A model generated the notes under the pieces. It ran no database searches, had not been told where the DNA came from, and saw nothing but the letters and a program-made list of their open reading frames with translations. From the NCBI RefSeq assembly GCF_001941425.1, contig NZ_CP009244.1, positions 2,726,186 to 2,790,185 on the forward strand: 64,000 bases of DNA, given 5' to 3'. The stretch comes from Corynebacterium ammoniagenes DSM 20306 (GTDB taxonomy: Bacteria; Actinomycetota; Actinomycetes; Mycobacteriales; Mycobacteriaceae). Positions 34,278 to 41,460 of the stretch are shown here, piece after piece (position 1 is the first letter of the stretch; every line of letters starts with the position of its first letter). The position numbers were made by a program, and so were the translations under genes.

Positions 34278-36158
34278 ATGAAAACGTGGAAGACGTGGGG
34301 AGTGGTTGGCGTATCAGCACTGCTGATTGTGCTGTCCTGGTTAAGCCCCGCAGAATCACTCATCGCAGATGCTCTGATGATTGCTGCTGCAGTTGTAGCA
34401 GGTTGGAATATCGCCATCTCCGCGATCCAGGCACTACGCATCAAGATGATCTCGATCGATCTCTTGGTCGTCGTCGCCGCCATCGGCGCACTGTTTATCA
34501 ACAACTATTGGGAATCCGCAGCCGTCACATTCCTCTTCGCCTTGGGTAAGGCTTTGGAAAAGGCCACGATGAATCGGACCCGCAAGGCCTTGAGCGACTT
34601 GGTAGATTCCGCGCCGGAGACGGCAACGAAGCTGCACGACGATGGCTCTACCGAAACGGTGGAAGTGTGGGAGCTAATGCCCGGGGAAAAGGTCCTGGTC
34701 CGCAATGGCCAACAAGTCCCAGTGGATGGCCGGGTGATTTCCGGATTCGGGGGAGTGGACGAAGCCAGCATTACCGGCGAGTCCGTTCCAGCGGAAAAGT
34801 CTGAAGGCGCAGAAGTCTTCGCAGGAACCTGGTTACGCAGTGGCGTACTCCGCGTCGAGGCAACAGCGGTGGGATCAGATTCCACCTTGGCCAAAATCAT
34901 CCACCGCGTCGAAGATGCGCAGGATGATAAGGCAAAGACGCAGACATTCTTGGAACGCTTTTCCAAGTGGTACACCCCAGGTGTCATGATCGCGGCATTA
35001 GCGGTCGGCCTCATCACCCAAAACGTGGAACTCGCACTGACCTTGCTTGTTATCGCATGTCCGGGTGCTCTGGTTATCTCTATCCCCGTCTCCATCGTCG
35101 CCGGCATTGGTCGCTCGGCCAAGGATGGCGTACTCATCAAGGGTGGGGAATACCTGGAGACCTCCGCGAAGGTGGACGCCGTTGTCGTCGATAAGACTGG
35201 CACCTTAACCAATGGACAACCAGAACTTACTGACGTCGAAGTACTCGACCCTGCGTATACCTCCAACGAGGTCCTGCAGCTCGCTGCGCGCGCAGAAACC
35301 GCCTCCGAGCACCCGCTTGCCGATGCCATCATCCGCGGCGCCAAGGCCCGCGGCCTAGAGGTGGAGCTCGTAGAAAGCGCACAACCAGTGATGGGTAAGG
35401 GGATTAAGGCTGAAGTTGATGGGCACACAGTCGCAGTTGGCTCCGCAGAGCTTCTCGATGAAACCCCCAGTGAGGATCGCGTCCTGGAGTTAAATGCTCA
35501 GGGCAAGACTGCCATGTACGTCGGCGTCGATGGCCGTGCCATTGGCTTGGTCGCGGTTGCCGATACCATCCGCAGCGATGCACCTACCGCCGTTAAGTCC
35601 TTACATGACAATGGCATCAAAGTCGTCATGGCAACTGGTGACGCCCGACGCGTTGCCGAAAACGTCGCACGTGAATTAGGCGTGGATGAAGTTCACGCCG
35701 AGATGATGCCGGAAGACAAGCTGGACTTGGTCAAGGAACTACAAAGTCGCGGCCAGGTCGTGGCCATGGTCGGTGATGGCGTCAATGACACACCAGCCCT
35801 GGCCCAAGCAGACATCGGTGTCGCCATGGGCGCAGCAGGATCACCCGCCGCTATTGAAACCGCCGATATCGCGCTGATGGCGGATAAGCTACCGCGCTTG
35901 CCTTATGCGCTACACCTGGCTCAACGTACCGTGCGAACCATGACGCTCAACATCGTCATCGCGCTGGCAACCGTCGCAGTTCTGCTAGCAGGCGTGCTCC
36001 TGGGTGGCGTGACCATGTCCATTGGCATGTTGGTCCATGAGGCAAGTGTCCTGCTCGTCATTGGCATCGCGATGCTGCTTCTGCGCCCAGTGCTGAAGCC
36101 AGAAGTGGCGAGTGAGAATCCAGTTCCACGTGAAACACAGGAAGTCGCAGCGGCCTAA
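34278..36158 (+). CDS. P1B-type heavy-metal P-type ATPase with CPG motif
   Basis: A 626-residue pump without an N-terminal HMA domain. P-type landmarks are ITGESVPAE (about 164), the phosphorylation site DKTGTLTNG (about 305), the P1B-specific HPLADAI (about 346) and GDGVNDTPALAQADIG (about 499). The transmembrane metal motif reads VIACPGALVISIP (about 261), i.e. CPG, where CPC, CPH or SPC would be usual, so metal specificity cannot be assigned by the standard rules. Context (CxxC chaperone, FNR-type control) suggests export or handling of a soft or transition metal under low oxygen or redox stress. A degenerate parS site is near the 3' end. Confidence 0.87.
   Translation: MKTWKTWGVVGVSALLIVLSWLSPAESLIADALMIAAAVVAGWNIAISAIQALRIKMISIDLLVVVAAIGALFINNYWESAAVTFLFALGKALEKATMNRTRKALSDLVDSAPETATKLHDDGSTETVEVWELMPGEKVLVRNGQQVPVDGRVISGFGGVDEASITGESVPAEKSEGAEVFAGTWLRSGVLRVEATAVGSDSTLAKIIHRVEDAQDDKAKTQTFLERFSKWYTPGVMIAALAVGLITQNVELALTLLVIACPGALVISIPVSIVAGIGRSAKDGVLIKGGEYLETSAKVDAVVVDKTGTLTNGQPELTDVEVLDPAYTSNEVLQLAARAETASEHPLADAIIRGAKARGLEVELVESAQPVMGKGIKAEVDGHTVAVGSAELLDETPSEDRVLELNAQGKTAMYVGVDGRAIGLVAVADTIRSDAPTAVKSLHDNGIKVVMATGDARRVAENVARELGVDEVHAEMMPEDKLDLVKELQSRGQVVAMVGDGVNDTPALAQADIGVAMGAAGSPAAIETADIALMADKLPRLPYALHLAQRTVRTMTLNIVIALATVAVLLAGVLLGGVTMSIGMLVHEASVLLVIGIAMLLLRPVLKPEVASENPVPRETQEVAAA
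36122..36137. other. parS-like site 5, two mismatches
   Basis: AGTTCCACGTGAAACA differs from the consensus at two positions. It lies at the end of the ATPase coding sequence. Confidence 0.5.
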
Positions 36159-36195
36159 ACACCGGCGCAGGTTCTGTGAACAATAAGCAGACTGG

Positions 36196-36224
36196 AAAAG
36201 GGGCAGTTATCTTGCCCCTTTTTC
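36196..36224 (+). terminator. Intrinsic terminator after the ATPase gene
   Basis: AAAAGGGGCA pairs with TGCCCCTTTT, which continues into a T run. Confidence 0.88.
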
Positions 36225-36267
36225 TTAATTCTCGCCCCAAGCGAGTGCACTGCGTAAGCTAACACTC

Positions 36268-37239
36268 ATGCTTGAGCGCTTGAAAAAGGTCGACCCACTT
36301 ATTGTTTTGATTATCTCGGCGGTCATCATCGCCATTATCTTCCCGGCCCGGGGGCAGTTCGCCGAAGTGTTTTCAACACTGGTCAGTATCGCGATCGCGG
36401 TGTTGTTCTTTCTGTATGGCGCACGTTTATCCACGCAAGAAGCGCTCAATGGCATTAGACACTGGAAGCTACATCTGACCATCTTGATGTTTACTTTCGT
36501 GCTCTTTCCCATCGTCGGGCTAGCACTGCGGCCGCTAACGTTATTTATCACCGATGAGATGTACCTCGGCATTTTATTCCTCACCCTGGTTCCCTCAACC
36601 GTGCAGTCTTCGGTGGCATTTACCTCCATTGGCCGGGGCAATGTGGCCGGAGCCATCGTGGCCGCATCTGCTTCCAACCTCGTCGGAGTTATCGCCACCC
36701 CAGTCCTGGTGATGCTCTTGATGAATTCCACCGGTGGAATCCACATCGAGGCCTCGGTCTTCGGCGAGATTGCGCTTCAACTTCTCGCACCGTTTATCCT
36801 TGGCCAGCTCTTGCGCCCGTGGGTGAAAAATTTCGCGGCGAATAAGGCCACCAAAGTAGTTGACCGCGGCTCCATTGCCATGGTGGTCTACTCGGCCTTT
36901 TCCTCCGGCGTGGTCGCCGGGGTGTGGGGACAAATCTCTGTCGGAGAAGTTATCTTCCTCGTTATCTTCTCTGCTGTTCTGGTCTGCTTCATGCTCTTTC
37001 TTACCCGCGTAATCAGCAAGCGCTTAGGCTTTAATCGGGGCGATACCATCGCAGCGGAGTTTTGTGGTTCGAAGAAGTCTCTGGCCACGGGATTGCCCAT
37101 GGCTTCTGTCATGTTCGGCTCGGGCGCCGCGCTGGGTCTGCTGATTCTGCCACTGATGATTTACCACCAGATCCAGTTGATGATCTGCTCGTGGCTTGCC
37201 GCGCACTATGGCAAGGAAGAAACCGAGCCAGCGGCTTAG
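36268..37239 (+). CDS. Bile acid:sodium symporter-like (BASS/SBF_like) transporter
   Basis: A 323-residue membrane protein with about nine helices. The SBF_like signature is visible as FFLYGARLSTQEALNGIRHWKLH, LVPSTVQSSVAFTSIGRGNVAGA (crossover region) and EFCGSKKSLATGLPMA. Relatives such as YfeH are uncharacterised organic-anion/Na+ symporters. Substrate unknown. The stop is 15 bases before a small gene on the same strand, so the two may be co-transcribed. Confidence 0.87.
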   Translation: MLERLKKVDPLIVLIISAVIIAIIFPARGQFAEVFSTLVSIAIAVLFFLYGARLSTQEALNGIRHWKLHLTILMFTFVLFPIVGLALRPLTLFITDEMYLGILFLTLVPSTVQSSVAFTSIGRGNVAGAIVAASASNLVGVIATPVLVMLLMNSTGGIHIEASVFGEIALQLLAPFILGQLLRPWVKNFAANKATKVVDRGSIAMVVYSAFSSGVVAGVWGQISVGEVIFLVIFSAVLVCFMLFLTRVISKRLGFNRGDTIAAEFCGSKKSLATGLPMASVMFGSGAALGLLILPLMIYHQIQLMICSWLAAHYGKEETEPAA

Positions 37240-37254
37240 ATAGACTGTCAGACC

Positions 37255-37566
37255 ATGGACACCATTCACTACGTACGCACCACCTTGTCTGTTCCCGGCG
37301 CAGGCATGGCCATCCACATCGCCGAGCTCAAAGAGCTCAATAGCCAAGTGTGCGAGATGTTGCGCTTGATTGCTTTAGACCCCAATAATTCCATCGTGGG
37401 CGCAGCAGCTGGCGATGCACGTGAAGGCAACATTGATATGCCCACCAAGCAGGTTCCACACCCGGAAACCTATGACCAATTCCCGGATATTGAAGCAACC
37501 TATATCGATTCGCAGGAATTCGAAGGTTTGTGGTCGGAGGCCCAGGCGGTTTTCCCACGCCTGTAA
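37255..37566 (+). CDS. Small conserved protein of unknown function
   Basis: A 103-residue soluble protein starting MDTIHYVRTTLSVPGAGMAIHIAELKELNSQV. I recognise no domain. It follows the BASS transporter gene by 15 bases and ends before the parS-containing terminator. Codon use is like that of its neighbours, so I regard it as a real gene. Confidence 0.65.
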   Translation: MDTIHYVRTTLSVPGAGMAIHIAELKELNSQVCEMLRLIALDPNNSIVGAAAGDAREGNIDMPTKQVPHPETYDQFPDIEATYIDSQEFEGLWSEAQAVFPRL

Positions 37567-37614
37567 GCACGACCCGAAAGCGCCAACCCAAAAGCGTCAC
37601 CCCCAAAGCAACAG

Positions 37615-37656
37615 AATGCCTCTGCAAGGTTTCACGTGAAACTTTGCAGAGGCATT
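37615..37656. terminator. Bidirectional terminator with an embedded parS core
   Basis: A 42-bp palindrome. Outer arms AATGCCTCTGCAA and TTGCAGAGGCATT are exactly complementary, and the centre is a perfect GTTTCACGTGAAAC. It lies between convergent genes and is followed by ATTTAG on the plus strand and CTGTTGCTTT on the minus strand, so it should work as a terminator in both directions. Confidence 0.75.
37628..37643. other. parS site 6, inside a terminator palindrome
   Basis: GGTTTCACGTGAAACT holds the complete 14-bp parS core at the exact centre of the 42-bp palindrome at 37615-37656. It is the only site of the set that lies outside a coding sequence. Confidence 0.82.
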
Positions 37657-37658
37657 AT

Positions 37659-37991
37659 TTAGAACACCAGGTTGACCAACAGCATATAGGTAACCGTGCC
37701 GACCAAAATGGATAAACCAACATCGCGGCGCCACTTGTGCAAAAGGTACGTAGCAGCTACCGCGATGGCTACGGCCACGAAACCACCGGGGGATTCACGC
37801 TGCCCGTACCAGGTATAGACCACCAGCACCGTCATTACTCCCACGGGCATGGTGCGGCCCAAGACGGCCATGAACTCACTGTTTTTGAGATAGCGCAGCA
37901 AGCTAAAGGGAAGAGCACGTAGTGCCACGGTCACGATAAATAGGGGAATGATGACCGCGAGGATCATCCCTAAATCAACACCATTAGGCAT
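37659..37991 (-). CDS. brnE: Branched-chain amino acid exporter, small subunit (AzlD family)
   Basis: A 110-residue membrane protein with four helices and the AzlD-type stretch FIVTVALRALPFSLLRYLKNSEFMAVLGRTMPVGVM. With BrnF it forms the exporter of isoleucine, leucine, valine and methionine known from C. glutamicum. Its ATG lies eight bases inside the end of brnF, so the two are translationally coupled. Confidence 0.9.
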   Translation of the reverse strand: MPNGVDLGMILAVIIPLFIVTVALRALPFSLLRYLKNSEFMAVLGRTMPVGVMTVLVVYTWYGQRESPGGFVAVAIAVAATYLLHKWRRDVGLSILVGTVTYMLLVNLVF

Positions 37992-38697
37992 TCTTCGACC
38001 CCCTTCGCCATTCCAGTTTTTCGTCGAATCGCGGGGAGTAGAAGCGCAGCAGCAGTACTGCGAGGTAAGCCGTCAACGCCACCATCAAGATCTGGTTGGG
38101 GAAGATAATCGCGGCGATAATGCCAAAAACCACGGCGGTCAGTGGCAGGGAGTAATCCGGATTATTCTTGAACGAGTCCATCGTCAGCACAACAAAGAGC
38201 GCGACGAGTGCAAATTCCAAGCCCTCTACATTCGGCGGGATGACTTGTCCAGCAAGCGCTCCGACTACACCGCCGGCAACCCATGAGGATTGGCACAACA
38301 ACTGAATGGCAACGATGCGAGGTCCGGACAGTTGCACGTCACGCGGCATGGACGAGACGATGGCATATGATTCATCCGTTAAAGCATAGGTGGAGTACAT
38401 CTTGCCGGCAGCGGAGTGCACGCGGTGACGCGGGAAGGTGAGCCCATAAAACAGGTGGCGGAAGTTCACCATGAAGCCGGTAATCACAGATGCCGCAACG
38501 CTTGTTCCTTGCAGCACCATGGGAATGGCCAAAAATTCCATCGATCCGGCATACACCACGATGGAAAAAATTGGGGTCCACCACCAGTCAAAACCGGTTT
38601 GAACCATCAACAGGCCAAAAGCTAGGCCCAACGGAACTAGGCCGATGCCCACCGCCCAGGAATCCTTGATTCCCTTCTTTATCTCCTCAACGTGCAT
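37984..38697 (-). CDS. brnF: Branched-chain amino acid exporter, large subunit (AzlC family)
   Basis: A 237-residue protein with about seven helices. AzlC features are GLVPLGLAFGLLMVQTG, YAGSMEFLAIPMVLQGTS, and GFMVNFRHLFYGLTFPRH. It pairs with BrnE. In C. glutamicum a divergent lrp gene activates brnFE; here the upstream neighbour is algH on the same strand, and no lrp is present. Confidence 0.92.
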   Translation of the reverse strand: MHVEEIKKGIKDSWAVGIGLVPLGLAFGLLMVQTGFDWWWTPIFSIVVYAGSMEFLAIPMVLQGTSVAASVITGFMVNFRHLFYGLTFPRHRVHSAAGKMYSTYALTDESYAIVSSMPRDVQLSGPRIVAIQLLCQSSWVAGGVVGALAGQVIPPNVEGLEFALVALFVVLTMDSFKNNPDYSLPLTAVVFGIIAAIIFPNQILMVALTAYLAVLLLRFYSPRFDEKLEWRRGSKNA

Positions 38698-38725
38698 GCA
38701 GATACCTTATCAGTGCAAAACTAAT

Positions 38726-38775
38726 TCAGCGCACCGGAATTCACCTCGGAGTTCACCTCGGGATTCCGTGCGCTG
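38726..38775 (-). terminator. Terminator hairpin after algH
   Basis: TCAGCGCAC(C)GGAAT pairs with ATTCCGTGCGCTGA, leaving one bulged base, and the minus strand continues with ATTAGTTTTG. The loop contains a direct repeat of TTCACCTCGG. Confidence 0.65.
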
Positions 38776-38814
38776 ACGTGCCCTTTTCCAGCAGAAGAAG
38801 GCGAAGGTTGAGAG

Positions 38815-39411
38815 CTAGTTAGCCTCGAGATCTTCCGGGAAAGTGGCGTAGAGCGGAAGCGGCATATCTTGACGGCGCAACACATCGCCCCACAGGTCCG
38901 CCGGACCCGGGGTGATGACATCTTGGGGTAGAGCAGGGGTGACAAACCAGTCACCGCGCTCAATTTCATCGTTCAACTGCCCCGGACCCCATTCGGCATA
39001 GCCGGCAAACAGGCGAACGCCATCGACGTAGTTGGCTAAGTCTTCCGGATCAGTGCGCATGTCCACGTGCGCAAGGCGCGGTGCTAAGCGGTTGAGCTGT
39101 GGGTGTGCATCAATATTCACGCCAGTCTTAGTCATGGCCAGTCCAACGACGGATTGCTGATTGAGCGGGCCGCCAATATACAGCGCTTGGGGCTTGGCGA
39201 TGACGGGCAGCCAGTCCGGTAGCACGTTAAACACAGCTACTTCACTGCGCGCGGTCAAGACCACGCCGAAGCTCATGGCATCGGTGTGTTCAATGACCAG
39301 CACCACGGTGCGGTTGAAATGCGGGGACATGGTTCCCGGAGCAGATACCAGCAATTGGCCTGGTCCGGGCTCATTGCGCTCTAAAGCGTTGAATAATCTA
39401 TCGGCGTACAT
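38815..39411 (-). CDS. YqgE/AlgH family protein
   Basis: A 198-residue protein of the UPF0301/AlgH family. Diagnostic parts are GQLLVSAPGTMSPHFNRTVVLVIEH near the start, YIGGPLNQQSVVGL, and VRLFAGYAEWGPGQLNDEI. Its biochemical role is unsettled; AlgH in Pseudomonas affects gene expression. The ATG overlaps the stop of cca by one base (TGATG), so both are in one operon. An in-frame GTG lies three bases further upstream. Confidence 0.92.
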   Translation of the reverse strand: MYADRLFNALERNEPGPGQLLVSAPGTMSPHFNRTVVLVIEHTDAMSFGVVLTARSEVAVFNVLPDWLPVIAKPQALYIGGPLNQQSVVGLAMTKTGVNIDAHPQLNRLAPRLAHVDMRTDPEDLANYVDGVRLFAGYAEWGPGQLNDEIERGDWFVTPALPQDVITPGPADLWGDVLRRQDMPLPLYATFPEDLEAN

Positions 39412-40823
39412 CACTTCTTAGACTCCCACCACTGACGCAACTTCGCAATAGCTTCATCCCGCTCCAGCGGGCCAAGCTCAAGTCGCAGGTCTTTCATATA
39501 GGCCCATGCCTGACCCACTTCGGGGCCTGGCTTCAGGTCTAAAATTTCCATGATCTCATTGCCGTCCAAGTCCGGACGGATTGCGGCGATCCCTTCTTTT
39601 TCTTGAATTTCTTCAATGCGCTCTTCTAAGTGATCATAGGTGCGCTGCAGCCGTCGCGCTTTACGTTCATTACGCGTCGTGCAGTCTGCACGCACCAGCT
39701 TGTGCAGGCGCGGCAGTAATTCACCGGCGTCATTGACATAACGGCGTACTGCGGAATCAGTCCATTGGCCTTCGCCGAAGCCGTGAAAGCGCATATGCAA
39801 GCGCACCAACTCGGATACTTCCTGGGTTGTCGCCTTCGGGTATTTCAGTTGGCGCATGCGGCGGCGGGCGAGTTTCGCACCAACAATTTCGTGCTGGTGG
39901 AAACTCACCTTGCCATCGGTGACATCGCGGGTGTCCGGCTTGCCGATGTCATGCAGCAGCGCTGCCCAGCGCAGCACCAGATCGGGGCCGTCTTCTTCTT
40001 GCTCCATTGCCTGGCGCAAGACCGTCAATGAGTGCGCGTAGACATCCTTGTGCTGCGCGTGCTCATCCGGTTCCATGGCCATGGCAGGAATTTCCGGGAA
40101 GATGATCTGCGCAAGCCCGGTCTCTACCAAAAGATCAATGCCATCCCACGGCGCTACACCCAGGATCATCTTGTCCATTTCCACTTGGATGCGCTCGACG
40201 GTGATACGGCGAATCTCTTCCGCCATATCGGTCATGGCTTGGCGCACGCGGTCGCTGACGCCGAACTGCAGCTGCGAGACAAAGCGTGCGGCGCGCAGCA
40301 TGCGCAGCGGGTCATCGCGGAAAGAAAGCTCTGGGGCGTCCGGGGTATCCATGATCCCGGCCTGTAAATCTTTTAGCCCTTCCATCGGATCGAAAAATTC
40401 ACGGGTGCCATCGGCACGCAGTTCAATGGCCATTGCGTTGACTTTGAAGTCACGGCGAATCAAATCATCGTCAAGCGTGTTGCCAAACGTGACCTCAGGG
40501 TTGCGGCTATCTCCGTCATAAAGATCGGCGCGGAAGGTGGTGATTTCAATTTGCTGGCCCTTATACACAGCAGAAACAGTGCCGAATTCAATACCGGTAT
40601 CCCAGGTGGTCTCCGCCCATGAGTCGAGGATCTCGTGCACGACCTGCGGGCGGGCGTCGGTGGTGAAGTCCAAATCATTGCCGAGGCGGCCTAATAGGGC
40701 ATCACGAACGGAACCGCCTACTAAATAAAGGGTGTGATTGCGGCGGGCGAATTCAGAAATTAGTCCGGATAAAAGATCACTTAAGCCTGCGACGGTCGAG
40801 TCTGCGCGTGCGAGAAGTCCCAT
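39411..40823 (-). CDS. cca: CCA tRNA nucleotidyltransferase with HD domain
   Basis: About 470 residues. The nucleotidyltransferase head has LVGGSVRDALLGRLGNDLDFTTDARP with the catalytic aspartates, followed by RRDFKVNAMAI and DPLRMLRAARF (poly-A polymerase/CCA family). An HD phosphohydrolase domain follows: RWAALLHDIGKPDT. It adds or repairs the CCA end of tRNAs. The start is uncertain: ATG at 40823 or GTG at 40847, neither with a strong ribosome site. The open frame continues to 41051, but that part overlaps the divergent Nudix gene and is unlikely to be coding. The stop overlaps algH. Confidence 0.93.
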   Translation of the reverse strand: MGLLARADSTVAGLSDLLSGLISEFARRNHTLYLVGGSVRDALLGRLGNDLDFTTDARPQVVHEILDSWAETTWDTGIEFGTVSAVYKGQQIEITTFRADLYDGDSRNPEVTFGNTLDDDLIRRDFKVNAMAIELRADGTREFFDPMEGLKDLQAGIMDTPDAPELSFRDDPLRMLRAARFVSQLQFGVSDRVRQAMTDMAEEIRRITVERIQVEMDKMILGVAPWDGIDLLVETGLAQIIFPEIPAMAMEPDEHAQHKDVYAHSLTVLRQAMEQEEDGPDLVLRWAALLHDIGKPDTRDVTDGKVSFHQHEIVGAKLARRRMRQLKYPKATTQEVSELVRLHMRFHGFGEGQWTDSAVRRYVNDAGELLPRLHKLVRADCTTRNERKARRLQRTYDHLEERIEEIQEKEGIAAIRPDLDGNEIMEILDLKPGPEVGQAWAYMKDLRLELGPLERDEAIAKLRQWWESKK

Positions 40824-40875
40824 TAGCTGAGTGTCCTGTAAATCCACGGTTAGGAGTCTACTACGATAAGCAGGG

Positions 40876-41460
40876 ATGACTAACCACGCTAACCGGAAGC
40901 GGCGCAAACGCCGTCCAGCACAAAGGCCACAACGCCAGCAGCGCTCAACGAATAAAATGGTAACCCGCGATGAAACCTCCGCGGGTGGCTTAGTTGTGTC
41001 CGGATTAGCAGAAGCAGTGGGCGCGGACGGAGAAGTAGACCTCACGTGCATCTACGTGGCGCTGATTGGCCGATTAGACCGCCGTGGCCGTTTGCTGTGG
41101 TCCATGCCGAAGGGGCACGTGGAAAACGGGGAGCCGAAGGATCTCACCGCACAGCGCGAAGTGTGGGAAGAAACCGGGATTTCCGGCGAAGTCGTATCGG
41201 AACTAGGTGTTATTGATTATTGGTTCGTCTCCGATGGCGTGCGCATTCACAAAACAGTGCACCACTTCTTATTGCGCTTTGTCGACGGCATCTTAAATGA
41301 TGAGGATCCGGAGGTCACCGAGGTCGCCTGGATTCCGGTGGCCACGCTGATTGAGCATTTGGCCTATGCCGATGAACGCAAGCTCGCGCGCATCGCCCAT
41401 GATCAACTTCCCGAGCTCGCACGAAAGGAAGCCGCAGCAGGAAGGGCAACGCCGCGGTGA
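40876..41460 (+). CDS. Nudix hydrolase
   Basis: A 194-residue protein. The Nudix box is complete: [23 protein letters not shown] (G-x5-E-x7-REU-x-EE-x-G-U, about residues 80-102). A basic N-terminal tail ([18 protein letters not shown]) precedes it. In mycobacteria and corynebacteria this Nudix gene (MutT4-like) is the first of the conserved Nudix-DUF6049-MurJ cluster, as here. Its stop overlaps the next gene (GTGATG). Confidence 0.88.
   Translation: MTNHANRKRRKRRPAQRPQRQQRSTNKMVTRDETSAGGLVVSGLAEAVGADGEVDLTCIYVALIGRLDRRGRLLWSMPKGHVENGEPKDLTAQREVWEETGISGEVVSELGVIDYWFVSDGVRIHKTVHHFLLRFVDGILNDEDPEVTEVAWIPVATLIEHLAYADERKLARIAHDQLPELARKEAAAGRATPR

Noticed and set aside
34505..35428. A 307-codon open frame on the minus strand
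   Set aside because: It is antisense to the P-type ATPase, Ser/Thr-rich, and explained by the codon pattern of the real gene.
40824..41051. An N-terminal extension of the CCA-adding enzyme
   Set aside because: The extension overlaps the divergent Nudix gene, has no conserved residues, and a normal family start lies at 40823 or 40847.
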